Source: Calamus simplicifolius
Lineage: Eukaryota > Streptophyta > Magnoliopsida > Arecales > Arecaceae
Assembly: GCA_900491605.1 (NCBI GenBank)
Contig: UESW01003836.1
Coordinates: 430,167 to 494,166 of the forward strand
DNA: 64,000 nt
Direction of reading: 5' to 3'
The notes under the pieces are model-generated. The model made no database searches and was not told the origin of the DNA. It saw nothing but the letters and a program-made list of their open reading frames with translations. This document shows, piece by piece, positions 10,542 to 22,284 of the stretch. Numbering within the stretch: the first letter of the stretch is position 1; each line of letters starts with the position of its first letter. The translations under genes were made by a program, and so were the position numbers.

Positions 10542-11026
10542 AGGATATGTTTGGATGGAAAAAAATGAAGGAAAAAAAAAGAGAAAAAAAAAAAAATCAT
10601 AAGTTATCTTGTTTGAAAGGAAGATAAAAGAAAGATGGGAAAGAGAATGGAAGTAATCGGTTCCCCTTCTTTTCCTTTTGAGCGTAAATTTATTAACCCC
10701 CAAATCAGAGGTAAGCTAGGAGAGGAAAAAAGTTTAAGTCATGCTTTATGGGAAGACCAAAATATCCCTTTATTTTTTATTCTTCATTCTTTCACTCCCT
10801 CGGTTTATTTCTTATTTTGAAGAGATAATTATGACATAACTTCCCCTTATTTTTTTTTCTTTTTATCCAAACAAGATAATTGATATTACCCTTCCTTTTT
10901 CTTTCATCCTTTCCAAACAAAAAAAAAAAAGGAACCATTCCTTTCCCTTCCTTTTCCTTCCATTCCTTCCCTTCTTTTTTACTTTCTCTCCTTCCTTCCT
11001 CTTAAAAGATCCAAACAAAGTCTAAG
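10542..11026. mobile_element. Probable Tourist/Harbinger-like MITE
   Basis: The ends are imperfect inverted repeats: the left reads AGGATATGTTTGGAT and the right, read on the other strand, ends with TTTGTTTGGAT. A TTA trinucleotide flanks both sides (10539-10541 and 11027-11029), as expected for PIF/Harbinger-derived MITEs. The interior is A/G-rich on the left half and T/C-rich on the right half, so it can fold back on itself. No transposase is present. A simple low-complexity stretch is the alternative. Confidence 0.5.
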
Positions 11027-11029
11027 TTA

Positions 11030-12099
11030 ATGAGGGTTAATATGGTACGAAGAAAAAGAAACAAGTTGCAATAGTTGAGAAGGGGATGACGTGATCCATG
11101 GAAGGGCATGCAAGAATGAGGCTGTGAGACTCTGCTCGTATGCATGCTGTAATTCTGGACTACTTCTTGAAGGGAATGAGTAATATAAGCTATGAGTTCA
11201 CCCATGATGGAGCTCCAAAACTATTGAAATGGCTGTAACTTTTGCTACGAGCTATGCATTTTGATGTTTTAGCTATAAATTTTTTGGATTAATTTTGGTC
11301 AATTTTTTTTAATCTATTGAAAAAATACAGCTTAGGTGTGTGCCTATTATATATATATATTTGTGGCATTTGTGTCATTTATTAAAATTCTTATGGAACC
11401 AACAACTTATGTCACAGGACTCACACTATTTATATACAGTACACCTAAAAGCATCTTTTCAAAGAAGAGGTTTAGAATAATGTTATTTATTATATGACAT
11501 GCAACTTTTATTAGCATACTGTTGAAATAATTATACTTGATTTAGAATTAATCATTATAATTATTTCTTATCTATTTTTATTTTTTAAAACTTTTCAATA
11601 AGCAGGGGATGGTGTTTGGATTGTTCTTAATTTTTAACTCTGTAAAGAATAAAATGTAGTATTTATTTTTGTTTCTGAAAAAGAAAAAAAAATTCAGTGA
11701 TAATAATAAGGAGGCTAGTGGCCGGCGATTACGGGGATGGGCACTTTTATTTTAAAAAATTAAATAATAATTTATAAAAAATAGAGAAACTCATCTCATC
11801 TATTGAGCCATTTTTAAATTCCAATTATATATATGATTTTAAAACAACGGCTTGTTTTGCAAGGATAAAATGGTCATTCCGCGGCTCCGACGGGCCAGTC
11901 CTTTTGTCCCTCGTTTGTAAAATATATACATTATTATAAATCGCCAATCCGCGTAGGAGACGCTTTAAACGAAAAAGCTGGCGCTGCTGCAGGGCGTGTC
12001 ACTGCGGCCCAGCTAGCTTGCTGCTGCGCGCACTGTTTGCACTCCCGAAGCTCTCTCCACTCTGCTCTTCCTCCTCCTCCTCGACCGAGCGGAAGAAAC
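11030..12099 (+). promoter_or_regulatory. Upstream region and likely promoter of the auxilin-like gene
   Basis: AT-rich DNA without an open frame. A TATA-like TATAAAT at 11935-11941 lies about 230 bases before the start codon, and the sequence becomes GC-rich and CT-rich immediately after it, as in a 5' UTR. This places the likely start of transcription near 11970 and a leader of about 200 bases. The assignment rests on spacing only. Confidence 0.4.
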
Positions 12100-12135
12100 G
12101 AGAGAGAGAGAGAGAGAGAGAGCCCTAACCCTAAC
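12100..12135 (+). promoter_or_regulatory. GA repeat plus telo-box in the 5' leader of the auxilin-like gene
   Basis: A 23-base GA run (12100-12122) is joined directly to CCCTAACCCTAAC (12123-12135), a double telo-box-like motif, 36 bases before the start codon. Both motif types are known in plant leaders and in Polycomb-recruiting elements; a role here is inference. Confidence 0.5.
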
Positions 12136-12170
12136 AACCCTACCTCCTCCACCACTTCTTCCTCTTCATC

Positions 12171-12529
12171 ATGGAGGAACCCCGGAGCTCTCGCCTCGGG
12201 AGACGCGGCGGCGCAGCGGTCTCCAAGAAGACCCCCAACGGGGCGGCGAGATCCGCCTACGCCGACTTCTTCCCAGCGGCCTTCCCTGCCGGGCCGGAGG
12301 ACTACGCCGAGATCTTCGGTGGCCTCGCGACCTCCTGCTCCATCCCTGTGCTCGACCTCCCGCCGGAGATCGATGGCGGCGATGACGCTCCCTCTGGCCC
12401 CTGGAGTTCCGGCTTCGACTACGCCGAGATCTTTCGGGGCTTCGATGGCGGAGACTTCGCCGTGTCCTACGAGGAGCTGGTAGCGGATTCCAAGAGGCCG
12501 GAGAAGAGGACTCTCTCCTCGAACGAGAG
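12171..12529 (+). CDS. Auxilin-like gene, coding exon 1
   Basis: The start ATG at 12171 is the first in frame after the GA/telo-box leader. The exon ends AACGAGAG before GTATGT and leaves the codon two bases in. The peptide carries two YAEIF motifs (around residues 44-48 and 84-88), which are family landmarks. Confidence 0.85.
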
Positions 12530-15500
12530 GTATGTCTTGTTTCTATTCTCGTCCCCTTTCATCACAATGTCGACATTTAGGTTTATTTTTCCCCCTTTTT
12601 TTGGGGGGTAATTCTTCCTTTTGTGTTTATTACCTTTTTTTTTCAAGTTTAGCATTAGATGGACCGTGAATGGTAGCTCTAATCTTGAAGCAAGATCAGT
12701 GAATAAATATAGAATGGTGGCTGGCGACATGTGATTTTTGATTGACTCTAAGATGATGAAAACAAACTTTTTGACGTTAACTTATTCTCGATTCAGATTG
12801 GTCATATAATTATGAAAGTAGGTGCCAGTATAAACATCTCTAAATAAATAACTAGTTTATGACACCCGTTGGCCTGTCGTCTTGGAGGCTGTTGTTTCAT
12901 CAAATTTATTGCAACTTTTGGGTTTTAAAAAAAAAAAAAGGATTTTCATTCCTCGTCTTTGGACAAAGCTTGAGGATTATATTTGCAGATGTTTAGACTT
13001 TTACATCCAAAAGGGTCAGCCATTATATATTGGATCGCCAAATTTAAAGACTAAGCAACAACAGACTCCTATGGCTATGAAACTTGCCTAAAGGGAATAT
13101 TGACCCCTAGTTTGAAGAAAGAATCTAACTGAACTATCGTTAAAAGGTGTGTTAATGATAGATTGTTCCTGCTGACAACCCAAGAAAGAAAGAAAAAACA
13201 TAGACAAATGGGTTATTGGATAACACATATAATGATGTGGACTGATTACTTGTTGCTACCGAACTGACTGTTCCAGTAAACCAAATTGTTTTAAGAAATT
13301 TGGTTTAGCTTCAATTCGGTTTATTGGCTTACTTTTAGCTGTTTTAAATGACCATGAGATCGGTTCCCATAACAAGCTATATGTGATCAAATGACAGTTC
13401 AGTTTTTCATGATAAAAAAAGAACACAACTTTCATACAATCCAGTTATTTACACATGCTTGTAGTACTTCAATTTTAATCGTAGTAAAATGTAAGCCCAT
13501 ATAATAAATACATACAATTTGGTTTGGTTTATATTGATTTTTCAAAAGATCCAAATCAAATCTAAACCGAAACCGAGCTGACTTTTTTGGTTCTAGAAAT
13601 TATTGAACCAAAACCAAACCAAAAGACAAATAAACCAACTCAAACCAACCTTAAATTAAGGTTCAGGTCGGTTTTGTGATTCAGTCAGTTTGTTTGCACA
13701 CCTCTACTATTATGTAAGGCGTTTTAAAGAATAAAACATCAAAATAAACCTGCACATGTGTGTGGGAGATTGATGGAATTGAGCGAATGGCTGGGGTAGC
13801 AACTAAGGGCACAGATCCTTGCTTGATAATGAGAATCCTATGAAACAATATTATGGCTGGAAAAAAATTGCAGGACAGGACAAATAATGGAAAAGGAAAA
13901 GCAAGCTGTCAAGGAATGGAATAAGTCATATTGTGGAATGTCAATGATGCTGACTTAGTCCAGCTGGTTGGCACCTTTTCCTCTTGGGAAGACGTCCTAG
14001 GTTTCTGTCCTGGGTGGTGGCATATTACCACCATTTTTGTCAGGAACAAAGACTATGAATCAGATGGGAAATTTTAAAGGATCCAACTTTGAATTTGAAA
14101 GGATCTTTGCAGCATTAAAGAAGAATGTAACACTGAAAAATGGGTTGTTGGAAACTTGGGGGCCTAAAGAGGGAAAATGGAATCTTGGTTTCAACTGGAA
14201 TGGAAACAGTAAGGACTAATCCTGTATAACTAAATAAAATAGTGATTAGTCTTTATGTGCCCTGAAAATGATAATGCATTAACCGTTTGCTCCAAAAATA
14301 AATTAATAAGCAAGAAAGATTCACGGGAACAGAAACAATAGGTTCTTTTACAGGTTTGATTGAAGAGACAGATGCAATAATGCATTCTACAATTTATTAT
14401 TACTGATGTGAGGGACACTTGTCAGAAAATGGCACCCTTTACAAAGAGTGCTCTGACACCTCAAGTAGATCAAGACACTTAATAAGGTGTAGAGAGAGGG
14501 GAACATGCCAAAAAAACCCTTACCCAGTTGTATCCAATCATATTTCGAAATAGTCTTAAAGGAGATTGCTTGGGCTCTTAAAATAAAAAGAGATCTTAGG
14601 AGACCTTTGGGCTTTTCTAAACTAAGCATGGTTTGTAGAGGTATGATGATCTGATTGAAGTGACTAGCTGGGTGAAGAATTTCTGGCTACATAGTGAAGA
14701 AAATGGGCAAGGGATAACAGCACCCTTTTGGAGAATGGAACTGGAATCTGGACTGTTAAGTTAAAGTGACAACAAATCTTCCTGATGATTTTAGGACATT
14801 GTTCCTTCATTAGAATGAATCAGGTAGCCGTAGCATTGCTGTGCTGCTGTTGCACAACTATGGATATTATTGGAATGTACTATAATTCTGACTCCTTTGT
14901 TCCTGCTTTATCATGTATCCATCCACCAACTTTGGAACTCATTCTTTGTAATCATTTCTTGTATGTAGTAATTCAACCAATACAAAGTTGCCATCTTAGC
15001 ATTTTTTTCTGTTCAGGGTTCATCAGCATGCATCTAATTCACAGCCATCAACATCAAAATGCTGAATACCACATGAGCCGTGCCAGGATATCTGCTGGAT
15101 CTATTAAATCTTTCCTTTTTATTGTGCATGTGTGCATGTGCATGCATGCATGTGTGTGTGGGTGTGTGTCTATCTAATAAGGCTCTTGGCCAGGAGTTTT
15201 ATTAGTGTTTCATTTGCATTTAAGCTGCACTATCATCAACTAGTGCATACAAAAATTTTAGCTTCATTTGCATCTTAGTTTCTTTTGAACTTTTAAATTT
15301 CTAAAAGCTAGGAATCTATTGTCCATTTTTCTTATAATTTTTACTTTGCACTTATTTTTAGGACCCCAAATGAAACAGTTTTCAACCAGCAGACAACAAA
15401 AATTTCTGATTTGCCTTCTGAAGGATCTGACAGAGGTCATATTGCATGCCTGGAAAGGGATCAAATCTTGTCAGATTCGCGTAGTTCAAATGATGAATCA

Positions 15501-18500
15501 ATTGACTATGACGTGCCATATCAGAAAACAAACCAAACAAGCATGGTGGATTCAGTAAATGGGAAAGCACATGTGACTCAATCTCATGTTTTTCGCGGAT
15601 CCATGTTTGTAGCTGATGCATGCTCTCTCTCGCAAAATATAGAAAGTGATGACTGTGCAAATAAGGCAAATAATGATCTCAGCTTCAATCAGCATTTTAA
15701 TAAGGGGAGAACAGAAGGTAAACAAGAGAAAATCTTTTCATATGCCTCTTCGAGTGGTGGTGCAAAAGGTTTTGAAAATGACGTGTTAGAAGACCAGAAA
15801 CATTTGGCCATCAGACCTTTTGCCTTAGAAGACGACGGACCTACAAATACAAGTAACCACTCACATTCTTCAAGCTATCAATCAACATCCAGTGGAGATA
15901 TATCTCATCCTAATTACACCTTTTTAACTGTGTCTGACATTAGTCTTCAGACGCAACCCTTAAAAATGCCACCACCATCAAGACCACCACCTAAAGCTGA
16001 TTATAAACAGGGACACTTGAAAACTAAGAAACCTGCAATCCAAAAGCTGATCTGGATGAAGAAAAATTATATAAGAAAATGATAGATCATCAAACTCACA
16101 ATGGTGGGGATGCTTATAAGAACCATGTACCTCAAGAAGCTGTAAAGGGCAATACATCTTATTTTTTTGATGTGGAGGTGGATGCTAGCTCAGCTGCTGC
16201 TGCATCTGCTGCTGCCATGAAAGAAGCAATGGAACAAGCACAGGCTAGACTGAAAAGTGCAAAAGAGTTGATGGAAAGAAAAGGGGACAACTTTCGAAGC
16301 TGCAAAAAGATTGGTAACCGTGATGTCAACTGTAAGGGGAGGAAGGAGCATGTAGCTGCTGAAGAAGTAAAAAGTTTTAGTGAAGGGATGACTCAAGAGA
16401 CTATATTAAGGGTGGATAGAGAGGTAAATTATGTTACTAACAATGAAAAGCAGCAAGCCCCAAAGGCACCCATGGTAACTTCGGAACTTGAAGAGAAGGA
16501 AACAAATAAAGCATCAACTGAAAAAGGCAGACAAACAATGGACCGAAAGGAAACCGCATCATCTCAATCATCGATTAGATTGGAGGAGAAGAATGCCAAA
16601 CAGAAAGTTGATAAACAATTTTATGAGCTGAAAAATGATATGAAGGAATTCAAAATGGTCCATGATGGCTCTGAAGATGAAGACTTTGAGAAGAGACCAA
16701 TAACAGCAGTACAGACCAATGAATACAAGGTAAATGAAAGAGAAATGCTCCAAGAGTTTAAAACAGTTCAAGAGGTCTCTGAGCAGGAACACTTCAGTAA
16801 CATATCACAAGTATTGCAGACGGCCAATGGTGATAGAGAATATGAGAGTGAAGTTGGAAAAGTGGTGTGTGAACACAAAAAGAATGGGAACTTGCATGTA
16901 GTTAAGGGGCCCTGTGAATGGAACAAGAATTTTAACAAGCATGGAGCTAGAATCATGGCTGTTAGTGAGGGGGAACTCAAGGAGATGCTAAATTCAATAC
17001 CAGATGTTTCTGTTCAAGAACAAAATAAGAATGAACTAGAGGTGCCTTCAGAGGTTATTGTGCAGCAAGAAAATGAAAATAGCCTAAAAGAGGCTCCTGA
17101 TTTTAAGCAGCAAGGGGAATCTGAGATGAAACTAGAGGAAGAAAAAGTCCATGTTTGTGCAGAGGAGAACAAGCCAAATGATGCCGAAGAAGCTTTTGCA
17201 TGTAAAGATGAGGATGAGAAATCAAAAGCTTTTGTGGAGGCTTGTAGAACTGGTGGGGTTTATCAGTTTGAAGGAGAAGATAAAAAACCATTAGCTGGTG
17301 CGTTCACAGATGGTGGAATGGAAATGAATGCAACATTTGTAAGACACGGACCTGACGAGGGTGATAATATGAAATTTGGCAACAAGTCAGGCTGGCAATA
17401 TGAAAACAACAGGGATGTTGGTGTGCCTCATGGAACATGCTTGTGGAAAGTGAAGGAGAAAATGAATGCATCTTCTGAGGCTAGTCAAAGTGAAGAAAAT
17501 GAGAAGACAAACATACCAGCTGGTGAATACAAATTAGAAGTCACTAATATGACACTTCAGCAGGAGACCAAGAAATTAAATGGAATTCAAGAATCACATG
17601 AGTTGGTGAGCAATGAGAATATGATGGAAGTTACTCGAGATGATCTTGACATGGAGGAAAATGAGAAGAAACATGAAGCAACACTAAATAATGCGGTTGA
17701 AGATGCAAAGAATGAAAAGGAATTGGAAGCTGCAAAAGAGGCCTGCCAGCAAGACTATTTGTAAAGAAAACAAGGGAAGCTCCACTGGAGCATCAGCAAA
17801 ATGGAAAGAACAAAGAGTAGTGCAGGTGACACATGAGGCCGAAAAGTTCGAGAGCAGGTTGACTGTAGATAAAGAAGAGCAAGGGCCACAAGATATTGAT
17901 CACATTAAAGAAGATAAGGTGGCGTCTCATGCAGCAAAGAGCAATAAGGGGTTAGGTCAAGAAGTCTTCTATGGGGTTGAAGAGAAAAATCCAGAAGCTG
18001 TCCGGCAAGCCATTCTGTTGGAAGAGAAAAGGAATGTAACAAATCAAGTTCTAGATGTTGCTGAGACTTGTGTTAGAACAGAGAATACAACTGCTGATGC
18101 ACGAAAAGTAGATCGAAGGGATATCAAGGGAAAATTTGATAGAAAACTGAACAGGAGAAAGAGTTGGCAAGAAAGTTAGAAGAAGAAAAAGAGAGGGAGA
18201 GAGAAAGAGAAAAAGATAGACTTGCTGTTGAAAGAGCTAGCCATGGTGCTTATGAAAGGGCATTTGCTGAATCTCGGGAAAGGGCAGAAAGGATTGCTGT
18301 GGAGAGGGTCACTACTGAAGCTCGGCAAAGAGCGCTTGCAGAGGCCCGAGAGAAAGCTGAGAGGGCTTCTTCTGAAGCTTTGGAGAAATCAATAGCTGAG
18401 AAGGCTTCTAGGGAGGCCAAACTGAGGGCAGAGCGTGCTGCAGTTGAGCGTGCCACTGCAGAGGCTCGGGAGCGTGCTGCTGAGAAAGCAGCTTCAGAAG

Positions 18501-21037
18501 CAAGAGAGCGTGCAGAAAAATCAAGGCTAAAACCTACTGTATGTAAACAAGTGAGAGTACACATTAGCCATCCCCTAGCACTCCTGCATATTTTTTTCCC
18601 TTATTTTTCTGGGTCTCTTTTTTTTTTTTTTTGCCCCAGGTGGGGGGGCGCTGCGCTCCTGTTTATTAACTGGTTCATACATTATGACAGGACATACAGG
18701 ATGCTTCAAATAGCACACAAAGACAATCGGGTTCTCTTAATCAAGGTAACGTATAACCTCGTGTATGCGTCTCTCGGAACCATCTGGTTTTGCCTTCCTA
18801 AGTAATTTCAAGGATATCTGCTCTTATTGTTTACTTTTGAGTTACTATACTATTTTCTGTTTGTTTTAAAGTGCCCTCTTTGAATGAAAATTTGAAGGCA
18901 TGGAGGTTGAATCAGCTCTAAGGTGTAAAGCAAGGCTGGAGAGGCATCAGCGAACAGTTGAACGAGCAGTATGTAGTTGAAGTTCATTCATGTTTTTTTT
19001 TTTTTTTTTTTTTTTTGTTCTTCAGAGAAATGCCATGTTCTGTGATTTGATTGTGTTGATGTATTTTCTTTAATGGAATGCGCACTAATTTCAGGCAAAA
19101 GCTCTTGCTGAGAAGAATATGCGTGATATTCTTGCTCAAAGAGAGCAAGCAGAGAGAAATGTAAGCTGTATTTTGTTATGAACATCATGCTGTTAAGGAA
19201 ACTGTAAGCTGTGCTTTCCCATCTGACTGTACTTGATCCAACTGTGGATGCAGAGGTTAGCAGAGTCCCTTGATGCTGAAGTCAGAAGGTGGTCAAATGG
19301 GAAGGAAGGGAATTTGCGAGCATTGCTATCCACACTGCAATATGTATGCATTCTCAACTCTTTGCCTTTCATGCTTGATAGTTATTTTTGGACATCATAT
19401 GTGACTGGGACTGCTGTAGCTAAAATTTGCAGCCCAAAATAGTCTTTATTGAGGAATAGACGTAGATATTTCATAGATTTTTCATTTACTTTCAGAAATT
19501 GAGAGATAAGCAGCACTTTGTTCAATACTGTATGGCAAACCCTGCTAATGATTAATGCATCTGAATGAACATTGCTAGATTCATGGGTTGTGCCCTCCCG
19601 ATGAAGATAAAAGAAAAGCCTTTTGTTTCATGCGATATGGCGTGTATGCCTAGTTTTGCAGTCTCTGGACAGGAAACTGGGGCGTCACTCTCATTTACAC
19701 TGCTCTCTCCTCTTATTCTTGTAGTAACCAGTATCACAGTGTGGAACTTTGACAAATAATGAATTCAGTTATAGGCTACAGCTATGTATGTATAGGAATC
19801 TTCCATAAATCTGCTCGATTAGAGATGTTGCCTCAACTTGAGCCCCTTTGGAGCGAAAACTAATCTGTACTTGTTGAAGGTTTCTTTCTGATTGAAAACT
19901 CCATTTAACAATTATCAACTTTCCCCCAAAGATTTTACTCTTGCTGAACTTCTGATATCACTTTCATCTTCTTCTGTTATGTGTTAAAAATTTAGCATGC
20001 TTTTGTTCGGTGCTTCATCCAATCTACATGGGCCCAATTGCCCAAACAATAGCATTTCACACCTAGAAACATCAATATTGGTACAAGTAACTGGCTCTTT
20101 TAATATCAGCATGGTGAGTGAACTGCTGCAGACAACTGTTTTACTTGGTAAAACCATTTGCAGATTCTTGGGTCTGACAGTGGCTGGCAGCCAATTCCAT
20201 TGACAGATGTTATAACGGCTGCTGCCGTGAAGAAAGCATACAAAAAGGCTGCTCTCTATGTTCATCCAGACAAGTTGCAGCAAAGGGGTGCGAGCATTCA
20301 TCAGAAATACATATGTGAGAAGGTTTTTGATCTCCTCAAGGTATGTACTAGGTCTAGTTCTTGTATGGCATTAGTTCGACTTGTTCTTGCCAGCACCCAA
20401 ATTTGTGCTTATTTGGGTGCTTCATGTTGCTATGGGTGATTGCAGTGAGCAACTTGTGAGACAATGTTGAGTGGTAAATTATTAAAGCAGACCTTTGCTT
20501 TAGTCAAGCAAAATAATACAAAAGACTTCATTCTTGCTAGTTAAGTCATATTTGATTTTTGTCATTGAAAACAGCTATTGTTAAATCATTCATATATGAA
20601 TCTATATTTGCATATAATTTTTTATTAGCTTAGTAAATAAATAAATTTTAATCTATGCTTTGGTTATTGTATTTCATATTTATGTATGCATGCATGCATT
20701 AGACTAGTATTGGATTGAGCGGATCTTCACTCAGATTTAATCAGGTCATAGTTGAATGATGGGATTCAATATTGATTATTCAAGTCAGATCTATCTCTAG
20801 ACTGTTTACATATCAAAAGCCATGTAATCTTAGAATCCTAACCTATGTAGCAAGTAGTCAAAAAAAATATGTATTATTTTATACTATTAAATTATCTAAT
20901 TTTTGACTACTTGATGCATAGGCTAAGAGTTTCTAAATCATATGATTTCTAGTATGTAAGCAGTTTAAAGATGATAAATTACATAATGACTCAGATCATT
21001 AATGAAATGTCATCATGTGAGTAAAAATTCACTTGAC

Positions 21038-21098
<61 letters not shown>

Positions 21099-21771
21099 CT
21101 CTGGAGAAGACAAGGTTTCAATCTAGGTCTAAGGCCATCAAGAGGCATGACTAGTTGGATAATCTAGTACTTTTATGTTGTCACAATTTTGTTTCTATTG
21201 AGCTTCAATCACATCTACACTCAACAATCGATGGAACAACATGAATGCAAAATCTATATAACCCCTAGCAGATACTTCTCTTTTGCTAGCTAGATCAGAC
21301 AGCCTATTGAGGTCTTGTAGTTCTTATTTTATTATAATAGTTCTTATTTTGTATAATCTTGCTGCTTGAAAAATGGTATGATAACTACTATTTCTTGTTT
21401 GATAAAGCATATTCTTTTTCAATAAGTGATCCAAATTTAAGTTTAGAATTATCTCTAAATTTTTTTACTTTGCATCTTATATTCTAAATCTGAGTAAAAT
21501 GAAGAACAGATTCATATAGACCACATCAACTAATTTAGTTTTTATTTCTAAAATTTTTTGCTGTGTTGATTATCATGTGGCATGAATCCAGAGTCGTTCA
21601 TTGTAATCTTTTGGCAATCGCAGGCTCATAGCAATGTTGGAGAACGCTAGACCATCTAAATTTTTAGTTTTAATGAAATAGGATTGGGCAAACAATTGTC
21701 TCGATCTCGTCACCGTTTCTTTTTTCACTCTGCAGGATGCTTGGAACAGATTCAATTCAGAAGAACGGTAG
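12171..21771 (+). CDS. AUL1-like: Auxilin-like J-domain protein (clathrin uncoating co-chaperone), 8 coding exons
   Basis: Auxilins recruit Hsp70 through a C-terminal J domain to strip clathrin from vesicles in the cytosol. The coding exons deduced here are 12171-12529, 15362-18538, 18691-18745, 18898-18968, 19095-19160, 19254-19343, 20164-20340 and 21736-21771; every junction has GT/AG and matching phase. Exon 1 has paired DYAEIF motifs typical of plant auxilin-like proteins. Exon 2 encodes a long acidic linker and then an Ala/Arg/Glu-rich coiled coil. Exons 4-6 give CKARLERHQRTVERA and the auxilin signature up to LLSTLQY. Exon 7 holds the J domain with VHPDK, and exon 8 ends DAWNRFNSEER. 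Exon 2 shows three one-base frame changes near 16025-16055, 17755-17762 and 18148-18155, net minus one base; correcting them gives about 1,343 codons. They sit at homopolymers and may be assembly errors rather than true damage. Confidence 0.9.
12530..15361 (+). other. Auxilin-like intron 1 (2.8 kb)
   Basis: This non-coding stretch lies between exon 1 and exon 2. It contains a region rich in GGTTT and AACCAAA motifs in opposite orientation (about 13255-13690) that may be an old fold-back transposon, and a TG/CA-rich stretch near 15130-15170. No other gene is visible. Confidence 0.6.
13255..13690. repeat. Possible fold-back element rich in GGTTTGGTT-type motifs
   Basis: The left end has TTTGGTTTAGC and TTCGGTTTATTGG; the right end has AACCAAAACCAAACC and CAAACCAACC. 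The two sides could pair imperfectly. No target-site duplication was found, so assignment to a transposon family is not possible by eye. Confidence 0.3.
15362..18538 (+). CDS. Auxilin-like gene, large exon 2 with three apparent frameshifts
   Basis: The acceptor is TTTTTAG before GACCCCAAATG, and the phase completes the exon 1 codon. The donor is ACT followed by GTATGT. The translation moves between frames three times. Family sequence is readable on both sides of each break, for example EEKLYKKMIDHQTH after the first and ARKLEEEKERERERE after the third. The segment VDASSAAAASAAAMKEAMEQ and the repeats of AERA/EARERA are characteristic of auxilin-like proteins. The last 120 or so residues form a highly charged coiled coil. 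Confidence 0.85.
18691..20340 (+). CDS. Auxilin-like gene, exons 3-7 (conserved C-terminal core and J domain)
   Basis: Five short exons (18691-18745, 18898-18968, 19095-19160, 19254-19343, 20164-20340) read in one frame. They encode DIQDASNSTQRQSGSLNQ, the CKARLERHQRTVERA helix, AKALAEKNMRD, RWSNGKEGNLRALLSTLQY and the J domain with the HPD tripeptide in YVHPDKLQQRG. The HPD loop contacts Hsp70 and is intact. Introns here are 92 to 820 bases. Confidence 0.92.
20801..20963. repeat. Imperfect inverted repeat (MITE-like hairpin) in auxilin-like intron 7
   Basis: The arm 20801-20863 begins ACTGTTTACATA and ends CAAGTAGTCAAAAA. The arm 20900-20963, read on the other strand, begins ACTGCTTACATA and ends CAAGTAGTCAAAAA. 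The loop is about 36 bases. Weaker pairing seems to continue outwards to roughly 20700 and 21040, which suggests a MITE of about 340 bases. Confidence 0.55.
21041..21097. repeat. Compound TC/TA microsatellite
   Basis: A TC run passes directly into a TA run inside intron 7 of the auxilin-like gene. Such tracts are length-polymorphic and could serve as a marker. Confidence 0.85.
21736..21771 (+). CDS. Auxilin-like gene, terminal exon
   Basis: Twelve codons, DAWNRFNSEER plus TAG, follow a CTCTGCAG acceptor. This C-terminal peptide is the usual end of plant auxilin-like proteins. Confidence 0.9.
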   Translation, partial: DAWNRFNSEER

Positions 21772-22072
21772 CAATCGAACTGCACAAACTTCCAATATTA
21801 TTGTTTTTTATTTCCTCTCTCTCTCCGTATGTGTTTACTCTGTGCAATGCTGTAAATTTGTTGCAACTAATTTGCAGCTGGGTTGTACTTTCATCTAATT
21901 CGTATCCATGCAAGTGCATCCTTCCAGTGGTATTAAAGTTCGATAAAAGTTTACACTGAACACCTAGATAAAATTTCTGATTCAAAACTGACAAACCTGC
22001 AGACAAAAAAAGTCTATCCGGCATTCTAATAGGGCAAAAATGATAAAGAAATCAAGCTGCCCGCTTGTGCCT

Positions 22073-22078
22073 TTTATT
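22073..22078 (-). terminator. Candidate poly(A) signal of the OTC gene
   Basis: AATAAA on the - strand lies about 25 bases past the OTC stop codon. This is closer to the stop than usual, and other signals may be used further into the 330-base gap shared with the auxilin-like gene. Confidence 0.35.
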
Positions 22079-22101
22079 TTATGTAAACTTGTGATGGCGA
22101 G

Positions 22102-22284
22102 TCAGACGCCGAACAGGTGGAGCATGATGGCATTCTGAGCATGCACTCGGTTCTCAGCCTGGGCAAAGATAATGGAGTACGGAGCTTCCACGACTCCGTC
22201 AGTGACTTCTACCCCTCTCTCCGCCGGTAGACAATGCATGAAGTAGGCTTTTGGCCCTGCGATCTCCATTAAAGCTTCATCAAC
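22102..22284 (-). CDS. OTC: OTC exon 5 (catalytic HCLP), separated by a 25.5-kb intron
   Basis: Sixty codons plus TGA begin VDEALMEIAG and contain AYFMHCLPAERGVEVTDG, where the Cys of HCLP is the catalytic residue, and end in LHLFGV. The acceptor is TTGGTAG. Exon 4 joins to it in phase 0 exactly as in other plant OTC proteins. Confidence 0.95.
   Translation of the reverse strand, partial: VDEALMEIAGPKAYFMHCLPAERGVEVTDGVVEAPYSIIFAQAENRVHAQNAIMLHLFGV

Noticed and set aside
12037..12483. A 148-codon frame overlapping the auxilin-like leader and exon 1
   Set aside because: It needs a TTG start and runs out of frame with the conserved exon 1, which has the family motifs.
18250..18564. 104-codon - strand frame rich in Ala/Ser
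   Set aside because: It is the reverse complement of the auxilin-like coiled coil, whose codon composition keeps the opposite strand open.
15411..18805. Four separate genes in place of one auxilin-like exon
   Set aside because: Each frame carries a piece of one protein family in order, and the pieces join after one-base corrections, so they are one exon.
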